From the NCBI GenBank assembly GCA_027483805.1, contig JAIXTS010000046.1:1-47447 (forward strand): a stretch of DNA of 47,447 nt. Direction: 5' to 3'. Of this stretch, positions 8,104 to 16,533 are shown in pieces (the stretch's first letter is position 1; each line of letters begins with the position of its first letter). Made by a program: the position numbers and the translations under genes. The notes beneath the pieces were generated by a model. That model ran no database searches and had not been told where the DNA came from. It saw only the letters and a program-made list of their open reading frames with translations. The stretch comes from Azospirillum sp. Its GTDB lineage: Bacteria > Pseudomonadota > Alphaproteobacteria > Azospirillales > Azospirillaceae.

Positions 8104-9730
8104 CGATAATGGCGACCAGTAGGGTCAGGGTGGCGATTGCTAGGTTGCTGACGGCGAAATTATTGAAGAATCTTGAGTGGGATGCCCGCACAGCGCAGGA
8201 TAAGATGAAACCGGCGATAGCGGCGAGCAGCGTGACAATGCCTATAGCGATGGCTAATGCTCCCCACCCGAGCGCACCCTGCTCCTGCCCAGGCAGGAGC
8301 ACGTTTATACCCAGGGCTCCCGTGATCAGCGATGCGACAAGACCCACAGCGGCAATCTTGTTGAGTTGCAGACCCGCCTCTGTCGCCCGTTGCGCCTCCT
8401 CCGTCGCCTCATGCCCCTCGGCCGCGTTCAACATGGCGGTCATATCGCGGGCCTTTTCGCTAACCTCGCGGTAAAGTGCCGGCAGGCGCATCTGGTCGCG
8501 CCACTTCTCGAACAGCTCCTGGCCCTGAACCTGATTGGACAAGGTGGGGAACCAGCCATGGCCCAGGAAATCCAGCCACTCATCCTGCGCGTCCCGCAAG
8601 CGCCGCCGAAAGTTGGGATCGGACAGCCGTCCGGTGCCCGTGGGCGCCAACCGTTCCATCAATCGCAAAAGGGCTGCCTGCTGGTACAGCAGGACCAGCG
8701 CCATGTCGGCGTAATGATGTCGGAAATGGTCCTGCAACACGTTCAGCGTGAACCATTCCTCCCGGCCAACGAATGTGAACTGGTACCCCGCCAGCAGATA
8801 GCGGCTGCGCATCCAGTCCGCCCCATCTGGATCCCAGAACCGGTCATCGCAATGGGCGCGTGCGAAATCCGGCAGGAAGGTTGTGGCATGGGGCAGGCCG
8901 GAACCCGGCGGGTCGGCGAAACATAGCCGGACCCAGTCCGCCTCGCACAAAGCCGTCGGGTCGTCCAGGGTCAGGAAGGCCATACCGGGCAGCCGGTCAT
9001 CCAAGAGATGCGACAGGTATGCTTCTTCTGCTTTCGGCCTCAAGGAAAGCGGGGCCAGCAGTTCCGCCCACCAGGGCAGCAGGGTCGGGGCCAAGCCGGT
9101 ATGGCTGTTGTGCATGTCCAAGCCCTGCCGACGGGTCAGTGCCGTCCAGGACTGTGTTCGATCGGCATAGTCAATGACGACCGAGGCCGGCACCTGACCC
9201 GGTGCATTGCCTATCCAGAAGGAAACATAGCAGCGCCGCACCTCATCCAGGCATTGTTGCGCCACGGCCAGGGGCAGGTTGGGCGTTTCGCAGCAAAGAT
9301 CGGCCCGCAGGATCACCACGCCCGCCCGGAACAGCGACAGTTCCAACCCGTCAACCCTGAACGAAACCTCGGTCGGCACCGTGCCGGAAAGCGTGACCCT
9401 GATCCGCCGCGGCAGGTGGGCTTCGGTCGCTCGAAACCGGCGCCGCACCGGGGCCCCGGTACCGCCGTCCGTCTGATGGGGGTACAGCAGCTTCTGCACG
9501 AACGGGTGCATATAGACGGCCGCCGCGTACTGGGTGGCCAGCCTCTGTTGCTCCACCTCCTCGCCGGCAATGACCATCGCCGCCGCAAATGGATGCTGCC
9601 ATTCCTGCCAGCGCCCGTCCTTCTTCAACGACCTCTCGATATCCTCGATGGTTCCGCCCTGGACCGACAGCGACCAGAACAGGATTTCCCGGAAGGTCCC
9701 GACATTCATGCTAGTGCAAGCCCCCGCCAT
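8015..9730 (-). CDS. CorA-like membrane protein, probable type III CRISPR effector
   Basis: This 571-residue protein has a long soluble N-terminal part (1-450) and three predicted membrane helices (about 459-481, 488-512, 525-547). The first ends in ITGALGINVLLPG (469-481), which matches the end of CorA helix 1, but the canonical GMN is GIN. Membrane CorA-like proteins are known accessory effectors of type III CRISPR systems; in Bacteroides fragilis one is opened by SAM-AMP made by Cas10. Position beside a Cas10 operon, convergent with an 89-bp 3' overlap, supports the same role here. CorA normally has two helices; the third is unusual. A second Met at 9709 is an alternative start; neither has a strong ribosome site. 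Confidence 0.72.
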   Translation of the reverse strand: MAGACTSMNVGTFREILFWSLSVQGGTIEDIERSLKKDGRWQEWQHPFAAAMVIAGEEVEQQRLATQYAAAVYMHPFVQKLLYPHQTDGGTGAPVRRRFRATEAHLPRRIRVTLSGTVPTEVSFRVDGLELSLFRAGVVILRADLCCETPNLPLAVAQQCLDEVRRCYVSFWIGNAPGQVPASVVIDYADRTQSWTALTRRQGLDMHNSHTGLAPTLLPWWAELLAPLSLRPKAEEAYLSHLLDDRLPGMAFLTLDDPTALCEADWVRLCFADPPGSGLPHATTFLPDFARAHCDDRFWDPDGADWMRSRYLLAGYQFTFVGREEWFTLNVLQDHFRHHYADMALVLLYQQAALLRLMERLAPTGTGRLSDPNFRRRLRDAQDEWLDFLGHGWFPTLSNQVQGQELFEKWRDQMRLPALYREVSEKARDMTAMLNAAEGHEATEEAQRATEAGLQLNKIAAVGLVASLITGALGINVLLPGQEQGALGWGALAIAIGIVTLLAAIAGFILSCAVRASHSRFFNNFAVSNLAIATLTLLVAIIVILSARPEAKQDCLDAVRSACCPSSQPFG

Positions 9731-9948
9731 ATCCCCATTGACGCCATGATATCGGGGTGGACCCCTGCCGTCACCCCCAATGGCCGGGAGGCAAGGCGGC
9801 GGGACACTGTAGAATGGCGATAGTCAGTTGACTATATTTGATTTTCTGGTGTGGTGGCGATTAATTCGGTGGTGGCCCTTGACAGATTGTGACGGTATTT
9901 CTGTTTCACAGTGGAAATTCGGGTAGGATAGGCCATTGCATCAGGCTC
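9731..9948. promoter_or_regulatory. Intergenic region with a 16-bp palindrome
   Basis: Upstream of the CorA-like gene, ATAGTCA-GT-TGACTAT at 9820-9835 is a perfect palindrome followed by an AT-rich stretch. It may be an operator or promoter element for the leftward CorA-like gene. The rest of this roughly 220-bp stretch shows no gene. Confidence 0.3.
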
Positions 9949-9998
9949 TTCCAGAGGGTAAGTTCAGAAGGGCTCCGCGATTGGAAGCGGATTGAAAC
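9949..9998 (+). CRISPR. Detached CRISPR leader end plus a single repeat
   Basis: Positions 9962-9998 match the 37-nt repeat of the first array at 31 of 37 bases; all differences fall in bases 7-12. The 13 nt before it (TTCCAGAGGGTAA, 9949-9961) are identical to the 13 nt before repeat 1 of the main array (149-161). No second repeat follows. This is a leader-repeat junction, not a chance match. It could be a deletion remnant, a mini-array awaiting spacers, or the source of an unusual single-repeat RNA. Confidence 0.85.
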
Positions 9999-10036
9999 TC
10001 CTCGTTGTATTCCTGAAACTTCATCCAAAGGGTGGA

Positions 10037-11557
10037 TCAACCCGCCGCCGCCCGGTCCAGCAGGGACAGGGCGTCAGCCAACAGCGTGTCGGCGGTTGTG
10101 GCGGCCAGCATGCGGGTGAACAGTTCCGCCCCCTGCATTTGCCCGGTCATCGGGCCGGTCCCCAGGGTCAGCAGGAACGGCCGCAAGCGGCGGGCGATGC
10201 CGGCCACCGCTTCGACATTCGGCAGGCGGGCCAGATCGGCACGGATACCCTGGGCGGCGGCCGCGCGCAGCAGCGCCACCATGAACAGGCGCCGGTACAG
10301 GACGGTCAGATGCCGCCCCCCCACCCGTGCCGCGAAATCGCCATGGCCGACCAGGGTCAAACTATGGTCCGTGACCATATATCGTGATCCGAGGGTGGAG
10401 AACCGGTCATAAAGGCTGCGGTCCAGTTCCGCCGTCGACCAATCGGGGGCATAGGCTGGCGTGGGCGCGAACGGGTCCACGCCTGAGAAGCGCCCCAGCA
10501 TGACGCGCCAATTGGCGGTGACCGACGGCAGGTCCGGCGGCGGTGGCCCCAGGGGGGTCACCGCGCCCACCAGCCGGGCGCGGTCATCCTGCATCAGCGC
10601 CACGTCCGTTGCCTTCAGACCCCAGGGCGCCAGCATCAACCCCGCCAGCGCCCGCCATGGCTCCTCCTGGCCCAGCACCTCTCCCATCGTCATGTTGCAC
10701 AGAACATCGTCGCCAAGCCGCAGGCAATGGCTATCACCGGCGGCGGGTGGCATTTCAAAGGCGGTGTATAAGGGGCGCAGTGCGGCGTTCAGGTCCAGCA
10801 ACTCGGCCAGAGTTCTGGGCGCCGGGTCCTGCCGCCGGGCCATATCCAGCCCCGCCACCTGCCGCCAGAAGGGCTGGCCGCCGCCTGCATCGGTGGGCCA
10901 GCCCTCGCCCTCAATCCCCCATTCCAGCACAAACAGGCCACCGGGTGCCGCATGCAGCATCAGGTGCGTCAGCGGCAGGTGCCATGTCTCCCCCCGCCGG
11001 GTCAGGGCCAGAACCGGGGTCGGCCCGGTCCAGCCTGTGCTGAGCAAGCCGGGCCGATCGGGGGAGGATGGCTGCATGACATCGGCCAAGCCGGGCAGCC
11101 AATAGAGCCGCTCCTGCACGCCCTCATCCGCCAGCGCGACTGGACCGGTGCCCAGACCGGTGGGCACGCACCCCGCCGGGCCGCGCAGCACGGCCAGGAA
11201 GCGGCTGCGCCACCGCGATAACGGACGCGCGCCGATCAACAGGGCGGACAGGATGTCATCGGCCAATCCGGACAAGACTGCATCGCCGCCTACATCGCCG
11301 GCCGACACCCGCCAAGGGTTGCCGGTCTCGGCCAAGGTGGCCGGCAACAGCCGACGCAGCGGTTCCAACAGCTCGGCCGGGCCGGCAAGCTGCACCAGGG
11401 AGAGGCCATCACCGGCACCTGTGGGACAAAGGGTGAGGGACAGTCCATCCCCTTCCGGCGTCTGGCCTGCTTCGTCGCGCAGGTGAAGGATCAGGTCACC
11501 TTGCGTCGGCCGATGTCCGCGTTTCGCCGACAACCCGATCCTGTGGAATTCCGCCAT
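10037..11557 (-). CDS. Soluble paralogue of the neighbouring CorA-like protein, no membrane helices
   Basis: This protein of about 506 residues has no standard family I recognise, but it aligns by eye with the soluble part of the CorA-like protein. Matching pairs are MQDDRARLVGAVTPL with LLDDRLPGMAFLTLDDP, ANWRVMLGRFSG with ADWVRLCFADPP, YDRFSTLGSRYMVTDHSLTLVG with DDRF...SRYLLAGYQFTFVG, and QMQGAELFTRM with QVQGQELFEKW. It stops about where the partner's pre-membrane helix begins, so the channel part is missing. The start at 11557 has GGAGGG just upstream. It may be a regulator, a co-subunit or a truncated copy. It ends 38 bp from the lone repeat. The homology is seen directly; the function is unknown. 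Confidence 0.7.
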   Translation of the reverse strand: MAEFHRIGLSAKRGHRPTQGDLILHLRDEAGQTPEGDGLSLTLCPTGAGDGLSLVQLAGPAELLEPLRRLLPATLAETGNPWRVSAGDVGGDAVLSGLADDILSALLIGARPLSRWRSRFLAVLRGPAGCVPTGLGTGPVALADEGVQERLYWLPGLADVMQPSSPDRPGLLSTGWTGPTPVLALTRRGETWHLPLTHLMLHAAPGGLFVLEWGIEGEGWPTDAGGGQPFWRQVAGLDMARRQDPAPRTLAELLDLNAALRPLYTAFEMPPAAGDSHCLRLGDDVLCNMTMGEVLGQEEPWRALAGLMLAPWGLKATDVALMQDDRARLVGAVTPLGPPPPDLPSVTANWRVMLGRFSGVDPFAPTPAYAPDWSTAELDRSLYDRFSTLGSRYMVTDHSLTLVGHGDFAARVGGRHLTVLYRRLFMVALLRAAAAQGIRADLARLPNVEAVAGIARRLRPFLLTLGTGPMTGQMQGAELFTRMLAATTADTLLADALSLLDRAAAG

Positions 11558-11685
11558 CACCACCCTCCATCACCCGACCGGCAGAGTGGACGATCATGGA
11601 CCCATCATGCAAGGCCGCAACCCGGATACGGCATTCTCAACTTGGGGCCCCGTACAACCGTCCGTGCTGCATCTAGTGCACTGAC

Positions 11686-13146
11686 TCATTGAAGGGATAC
11701 ACCCGGAGCACCGCGGAGTTTTTCGAGGATGGCTTCGGCTGATTTTGTCCAGACGAAGGGCTTGGCTTCGCCGTTGTGCTCCTTGATGAAGCGCCTGATT
11801 TCGTCCTGGAGTTGGGAGACGGAGGTGAAGACGCCTCGGCGCAGCCGCTTTCTGGTGATGATGGAGAAGAAGCCCTCGACGGCATTGAGCCATGAGGCGG
11901 AAGTGGGCGTGAAATGGAACACCCACCTTGGGTGATCGGCCAGCCATTCCAATACCTTGGGATGCTTATGGGTGGCATAGTTGTCGACAATGGCGTGAAC
12001 GACCTTGCCGACGGGCACAGCGCGCTCGACGGCATTGAGGAACGTGATGAATTCCTGATGGCGATGCTTTGGCATGCAGCGGCCGACCACTGTACCATTC
12101 GGCACGTTGAGCGCCGCGAACAGGGTGGTGGTGCCGTTGCGCTTGTAATCATGGGTCATGGCCCCCCATTTGCCGGGCTTCAGCGGCAGTCCGGGCTGGG
12201 TGCGGTCCAGCGCCTGGATCTGGCTCTTCTCGTCGATGGACAGGACGACGGCATGGATGGGCGGGTCCATGTAAAGACCGACGATGTCTTCCACCTTGGC
12301 GGCGAAGGCCGGGTCGTTGGAGCGCTTGAAGGTGCGGATGCGGTGCGGCTGGAGACGGTGCGCCGGGACTATCAGCCCCTCGCGCAGGCGTGCGCCGTCA
12401 TGGGCGGCGGCATCGCTGACCAGCCGGCGCCGGATCACCCCATGTCGCCGGTCGATGGCGATATGTACCTTGTAGCCAAAGAAGGGGATGGCAATGTCGG
12501 GCGGCTGTGGTTCCCCCTCGGCCGCTGGCTTGGCCTTGGCGAACTTCACCGTCCAGCGCGCCTCCACATCCTTCTGCGCCGCCTTGGCCGGCTGATCGGG
12601 CCAGATCTCTTTGGCCGACCTGCCCTGCTTGATCGCAGCCTTCTCCGCGTCCTTGTTGCGCTGCCGCGGCGCCGCCACCAGCGTGGCATCCACGATCTGA
12701 CCCGACATCGGCAGGTAACCCGCAGCAATAATCGCCTGCTCCAGCCGCGTGAACAGCGCGTCCAGCGCCCGCGCCGCGATCAACGCCTCGCGGGAATCCC
12801 ACAGCGTATTCGCATCGGGCACCCCGTCCCCCGGACCCAGGCCACAGAACCGCATCCAGCTCAGCCGGTCACGCACCAGATACGAGGTCTGTTGCAGCGA
12901 CATGCCGTGCAGCGCCTGCAACACCAGCATCTTGAATTTCAGCACCGCATCAAAGGGCGGGCGACCGCCCTTGCGCGGATCACCGCGCCGCAGCGCCTTG
13001 GCCAGAACCGGCCGGAACGGCTCAAAATCAACCGTCGCCGACAGCCGCTCCAGCGGATCACCTTCCGCCGACAACTCACGCAGACGATCCTCAAAATCCC
13101 AGAAACCGCCCTGACCCGACATCACCGACCCCGCTACAGGCTGCAT
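11686..13146 (-). CDS. Chimeric transposase: IS5-type N-terminal half, IS630-type C-terminal half
   Basis: This 486-codon frame joins two unrelated families. Residues 1 to about 258 are IS5-type: the [19 protein letters not shown] segment, an [14 protein letters not shown] block with the first catalytic Asp, and [11 protein letters not shown]...VSDAAAHDG with the second. From about residue 262 the protein is IS630-type: [50 protein letters not shown] and [17 protein letters not shown], carrying that family's DDE residues. The join is near 12350-12375 and keeps the frame. Each half lacks part of its own catalytic domain, so neither is likely to be active alone. It probably arose by insertion plus deletion between two elements. 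The true IS ends were not resolved. Confidence 0.85.
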   Translation of the reverse strand: MQPVAGSVMSGQGGFWDFEDRLRELSAEGDPLERLSATVDFEPFRPVLAKALRRGDPRKGGRPPFDAVLKFKMLVLQALHGMSLQQTSYLVRDRLSWMRFCGLGPGDGVPDANTLWDSREALIAARALDALFTRLEQAIIAAGYLPMSGQIVDATLVAAPRQRNKDAEKAAIKQGRSAKEIWPDQPAKAAQKDVEARWTVKFAKAKPAAEGEPQPPDIAIPFFGYKVHIAIDRRHGVIRRRLVSDAAAHDGARLREGLIVPAHRLQPHRIRTFKRSNDPAFAAKVEDIVGLYMDPPIHAVVLSIDEKSQIQALDRTQPGLPLKPGKWGAMTHDYKRNGTTTLFAALNVPNGTVVGRCMPKHRHQEFITFLNAVERAVPVGKVVHAIVDNYATHKHPKVLEWLADHPRWVFHFTPTSASWLNAVEGFFSIITRKRLRRGVFTSVSQLQDEIRRFIKEHNGEAKPFVWTKSAEAILEKLRGAPGVSLQ

Positions 13147-13197
13147 GCCTCATCATAGCAGAAATTGGCGATTTCCGGAGGTGTCCATCTTCACTTC

Positions 13198-14007
13198 TTA
13201 TGGATTTGACCAGAATATCAAACGGTTAGTGCTGATTTCATCTCGCCAGTCCGGTGATTGGCGCGCGCCAGGGATTTTCCCGCAGAACTCAATTGGGTCA
13301 TACGAAAATCCAGGATAGGAATATTTAAAGAACTCCCGATTACACACTACAAAACCTCGCGCGGATTTTAATATAACCTTTTCAATATATTTATCCTGAA
13401 CCGATTTCTCGACCTCACTGATCGCGTAATTACTGATCACAAGATCATACGGGCCGAATTCCCCAGCATCAATTTCGAAGAAATTTACATTCTGTAAACA
13501 AAATATATCCAGATATCGCCGAGCCAACAGCAGCGGTTCAGGCAGATCAAAGAGATCATACGATTTTATCTTGAACAGAGCGCTTAATATCCGACATTGC
13601 CCACCATAGCCGACACCGATTTCCGCAACACGCATAGCATCAAGATCGCCAAACATTTCTCTCATGTCGATTGCGAACTTGATATAGCGAAGAGTTGTTG
13701 GTGAGAATGCCCCGATATTGCTGTATCGGAACAATTGTGGCCCACCGTAGAGATCATTGCGCCTGAACTCATCCATATAATCTAGAATTTTAGGGAGTTT
13801 ATTAATTGCTAATGTCGCATATTGAGACCCACATTCACCACTCACTGTCTCCACAATGGATTTGTAAATCGGATGATTCCGAAAACTACCAAAAATCTCG
13901 TCAATTTCCGCCGCCTCGGCACAGAGTTTCCGATAATCAGAAATGTCACTAATACTTGTTCTTACAGACATGTGGATATCACTTCCAATCTCATGCGCCT
14001 TTTTCAA
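13198..14007 (-). CDS. Putative sugar O-methyltransferase, probably truncated at its start
   Basis: The protein (269 residues from a TTG, or 257 from ATG at 13971) has a SAM-binding motif VAEIGVGYGGQCRIL (about 127-141), a YDLVISNYAISE strand typical of Rossmann methyltransferases, and a C-terminus resembling putative sugar O-methyltransferases of polysaccharide clusters. It is clearly more AT-rich than its neighbours, which suggests transfer. The frame stays open upstream for 22 codons, reading like normal protein (VAFEEYLQLSLKKAHEIG), to a stop at 14074-14076 with no ATG. A longer ancestral gene therefore seems to have lost its 5' end. It stands alone between mobile-element debris. Confidence 0.55.
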   Translation of the reverse strand: MKKAHEIGSDIHMSVRTSISDISDYRKLCAEAAEIDEIFGSFRNHPIYKSIVETVSGECGSQYATLAINKLPKILDYMDEFRRNDLYGGPQLFRYSNIGAFSPTTLRYIKFAIDMREMFGDLDAMRVAEIGVGYGGQCRILSALFKIKSYDLFDLPEPLLLARRYLDIFCLQNVNFFEIDAGEFGPYDLVISNYAISEVEKSVQDKYIEKVILKSARGFVVCNREFFKYSYPGFSYDPIEFCGKIPGARQSPDWRDEISTNRLIFWSNP

Positions 14008-14278
14008 TGATAGCTGAAGATATTCCTCAAAGGCAACCTGGACGGATAACGAGGCCGCACCGTCGCGGTAACCCTACGAAACAAGCCATTGGCTTGAAAT
14101 GCGTGATCACCAGCGCCGCCTGCACCTTGGAGAACACTGACTACAAAGAGTTACATCGGTAACGCCGTTACCTGAATTACGCCCTTCCTGCAAGAAAATA
14201 AGCTGCGACTCGACATCACGGCGGAGGCCATCGTGAAGGCGGCGAAGGAACGGCTGTAAGCCTGTACTGATATCATCG

Positions 14279-14310
14279 GCTTGAAATACTGACTCATCAG
14301 TATTTCAAGC
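14279..14310. repeat. Perfect 14-bp hairpin in gene-free DNA
   Basis: GCTTGAAATACTGA and TCAGTATTTCAAGC are separated by 4 nt (CTCA). No T-run follows, so it is a weak terminator candidate; it may be an element end. The stretch 14077-14474 around it holds no gene I can support. Confidence 0.5.
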
Positions 14311-14349
14311 TTCGGCGACATGGGCCGCCGCCGCACCAGTAGGCGCGGA

Positions 14350-14380
14350 TACTAACGGTTAAGAGTTTTGACCGTTAGTA
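14350..14380. repeat. 10-bp inverted repeat
   Basis: TACTAACGGT (14350-14359) and ACCGTTAGTA (14371-14380) form a perfect inverted repeat around 11 nt. It sits 18 bp before a strong terminator-like hairpin. Its role is unknown. Confidence 0.4.
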
Positions 14381-14397
14381 TTACGCTATTCAAAATG

Positions 14398-14429
14398 AAA
14401 GCGGCACCGGAGATTTCCGGTGCCGCTTT
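14398..14429. terminator. Strong hairpin, likely transcription terminator
   Basis: AAAGCGGCACCGG (14398-14410) pairs perfectly with CCGGTGCCGCTTT (14417-14429) around AGATTT. The stem is flanked by A and T runs (GCTTTTC follows), as in a bidirectional rho-independent terminator. The gene it once served is probably the remnant at 14475-14790 on the minus strand. Confidence 0.65.
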
Positions 14430-14474
14430 GCTTTTCAGGACACATCTGCGGTTGGCACGTCACCGCAAGCGCGG

Positions 14475-14790
14475 CTACGCATCCGCCTTCGCGGCAACGG
14501 CCGCACCATGGCTGCGAAGGGCGTTCCTTAGCTGTCCCTGACCCAGCCCGGCCTCGGACAGCTTGTCGCCGCCGCCTTGCCGCCGGGATTGACCATGACG
14601 GCACCATCGGGATGCCCAGCCGCAGCCTTCGCCTCGGCAACAATCTGGAAGCGGCGACTGAATGCCAGGGTGACATTGGCGCGCGCCTCGCCGCCCCGAT
14701 CGTGCAGGGATCGCATCTCGCTTATCACCTCGCCATGGGCCTTCTGCGCGGCTTCCAGCCGTGTCGATATCTCATGCAGGTTCCCTGTCC
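14475..14790 (-). pseudogene. Frameshifted C-terminal remnant of an unrecognised gene
   Basis: A minus-strand frame reads TRLEAAQKAHGEVISEMRS, then FSRRFQIVAEAKAAAGHPDG and AVMVNPGGKAA. It breaks in a GCGGCGGCG tract near 14570. In the shifted frame it continues as GDKLSEAGLGQGQLRNALRS and ends HGAAVAAKADA-stop at 14475-14477, just before the terminator. Helical, Ala/Lys-rich composition and smooth continuation across the shift suggest a once-real gene end. The family is not recognised and the 5' part is missing. Confidence 0.45.
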
Positions 14791-14904
14791 CCTTTTTCTG
14801 ATGTTGCTGGCGGGATAAAACTCCCCAGAAGTGGCGAATGAAAAGTCCCCGGTTTTGGCAGAGGGCGACGCCATGGGCGCAGACAATCGCGGCGGTGGGC
14901 AACA

Positions 14905-15277
14905 GCTTGGAGCCCGGAACAGATTTCGCGAAGGCTGCTGCTCGACTTCCCCGAGGACAAGATCATGCGGAACAGCCATGAAGCCATTTATCAGGCCCTC
15001 TACATCCAGGGCCGCGGCGCCTTGCGTCGGGAACTGACGGCCTGCCTGCGCACCGGTCGGGCGCTGCGTGTACCCCAGGCCAGAGTTGGCCGCCGTGGCA
15101 ATTCCTTCATCTCACCTGAAGTCACGATCAGCGAACGTCCTGCCAAAGCTGACGACCGCGCCGTTCCTGGACATTGGGAGGGTGATCTGATCATCGGACT
15201 GAACAGTTCCGCCATTGGTACGCTGGTCGAGCGCACAACACGGTTTACGATGCTCTTGCATCTGCCGGCGATGTCGT
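14905..15277 (+). pseudogene. IS30-family transposase remnant, truncated at both ends
   Basis: The frame reads SPEQISRRLLLDFPEDKIMR, then NSHEAIYQALYIQGRGALRR, and later RAVPGHWEGDLIIGLN, SSAIGTLVERTTRFTMLLHL. These are the HTH-distal and DDE-start blocks of IS30 transposases (GHWEGDLI holds the first catalytic Asp). The 5' third is missing, and the frame is cut right after LHLPA by the IS1111-type element that begins at 15278. The IS30 3' part is not found beyond that element. Confidence 0.85.
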
Positions 15278-15291
15278 GTGTGGATGCCCCC

Positions 15292-15570
15292 GGTTAAGCA
15301 AGAGGAAACTTCTGACATCGTATCGGCTGCGAGGAATTCGATCGGTCGTGTGTCAGGCCTCATGATGTGGCCTGAACGGGCCACGGGCCGGTATGCTGTT
15401 CGAGAGGTGGGGTCCACATCGGTTCAGAGAGCTTTGCCGCTCGCGCGCCGGGACTGGTTCTCCTCACCTGAACATTGAAGTCCTTGCCGCCTATACCGTC
15501 AGTCGATCTTCCTGCCCGGGCCGCTGGGGCCCGCAACGCAACCCGTCAACCGCGCGCGTCGATTGCCGGA
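15292..15570 (-). ncRNA. Candidate guide (bridge/seek) RNA region of the IS1111-type element
   Basis: About 280 bp without a supported ORF lie between the transposase stop and the element's end. In IS110 and IS1111 elements a structured RNA encoded in the non-coding end guides recombination; in IS1111 it lies 3' of the transposase, as here. Only position supports this call; I did not derive target- or donor-binding loops. Confidence 0.4.
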
Positions 15571-16533
15571 TCACGCCGTTCGATAATCCTGTTGCCTGGT
15601 AACCATCGCCCAGATGATCCGCGCCATCTTGTTGGCCAGCGCGACGGCGACAACCATGCGCGGCTTGCACAACAGCAGGCGGCCAAGCCAACTATCGGCG
15701 GTCGGACCCCGCTGGCATATCCACCGGATGCGGCTCATCCCGCTGAGCCGGGTCTTGCCACCGGACGACAATTGTTTCGGCACCAGGCCCAGCCAGGCGG
15801 CGAAGTTCCTGCCGTTGGCAAAGGTCTTCAGATCCGGCGCGAAGGCGGCAAGTGCCCCTGCGGTAACCGGCCCGACGCCGGGAATGGTGCAGAGGCGCCG
15901 CAGGAACGCATCCGTCCGCGATGCCAGATGCAGACGCTGAACCAGCTCATCGATCCTCAGCGTCAGGGCCTTGATCTGATCCAGGTAGAAGACTGCCATT
16001 TCCCGGACGATGGCGGGCGCTTCGCAGCTTTCGTTACCGATCACCTGCTCCAACTGCTTGATGTTGGAGGCTCCCGTGGGCGCGACTATGCCGAATTCCG
16101 CCAGATGGCCGCGCAGGGCGTTGATCAGCTGGGTCCGCTGCCGCACAAAGCATTGGTGCGTGCGAAAGGTGACCGCCCGCGCCTGATGCTCGGCATCCTT
16201 CACTGCCACGAAATGCAGGTTTGGTCGACGGGCCGCCTCCGCGATGGCCTCGGCATCCGCCGCGTCATTCTTCTGCCGCTTGACGAACGGCTTCACATAG
16301 ATCGGCGGGATCAGCCGCACCTCATGCCCTGTACCCTGGGCGACGCGACCCCAATGATGGCTGGTCGAACAGGCCTCCATCGCAACGATGCAGCGGGGAT
16401 GTCCTGCCAGAAACTCCATCAGCTTCAGTCGCGACAAAGGCCGATTGAACAGCACCTTGCCGCTAACGTCCGTCCCGCAGACCTGGAAATGCCGCTTGCC
16501 CAGGTCGATCGCCAGCAGATATGTCGCCTCCAT
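15571..16533 (-). CDS. IS110/IS1111-family transposase, possibly internally deleted
   Basis: The start at 16533 (MEATYLLAIDLG) is chosen because GGAGG precedes it by 5 nt; the product is 320 residues. The RuvC-like N-terminal part is clear: LAIDLGKRHFQVCG, IVAMEACSTSHHW and FVKRQKNDAADAEAIAEAA. The transposase_20 part has TIPGVGPVTAGALAAF and AAWLGLVPKQLSSGGKTRL. After that the usual block with the catalytic serine (G-x-x-x-LRRLL-x-x-GA) is not recognisable: SGMSRIRWICQRGPTADSWL leads straight into ALANKMARIIWAM. An internal deletion or short shifted segment near 15700 is likely, so the enzyme may be inactive. Confidence 0.85.
   Translation of the reverse strand: MEATYLLAIDLGKRHFQVCGTDVSGKVLFNRPLSRLKLMEFLAGHPRCIVAMEACSTSHHWGRVAQGTGHEVRLIPPIYVKPFVKRQKNDAADAEAIAEAARRPNLHFVAVKDAEHQARAVTFRTHQCFVRQRTQLINALRGHLAEFGIVAPTGASNIKQLEQVIGNESCEAPAIVREMAVFYLDQIKALTLRIDELVQRLHLASRTDAFLRRLCTIPGVGPVTAGALAAFAPDLKTFANGRNFAAWLGLVPKQLSSGGKTRLSGMSRIRWICQRGPTADSWLGRLLLCKPRMVVAVALANKMARIIWAMVTRQQDYRTA

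Noticed and set aside
9999-10036. A second repeat after the lone CRISPR unit
   Set aside because: TGAAAC at 10014-10019 resembles a repeat end but the preceding bases do not match the repeat.
11914-13158. Open frame opposite the chimeric transposase
   Set aside because: Antisense shadow; the minus strand carries clear transposase motifs of two families.
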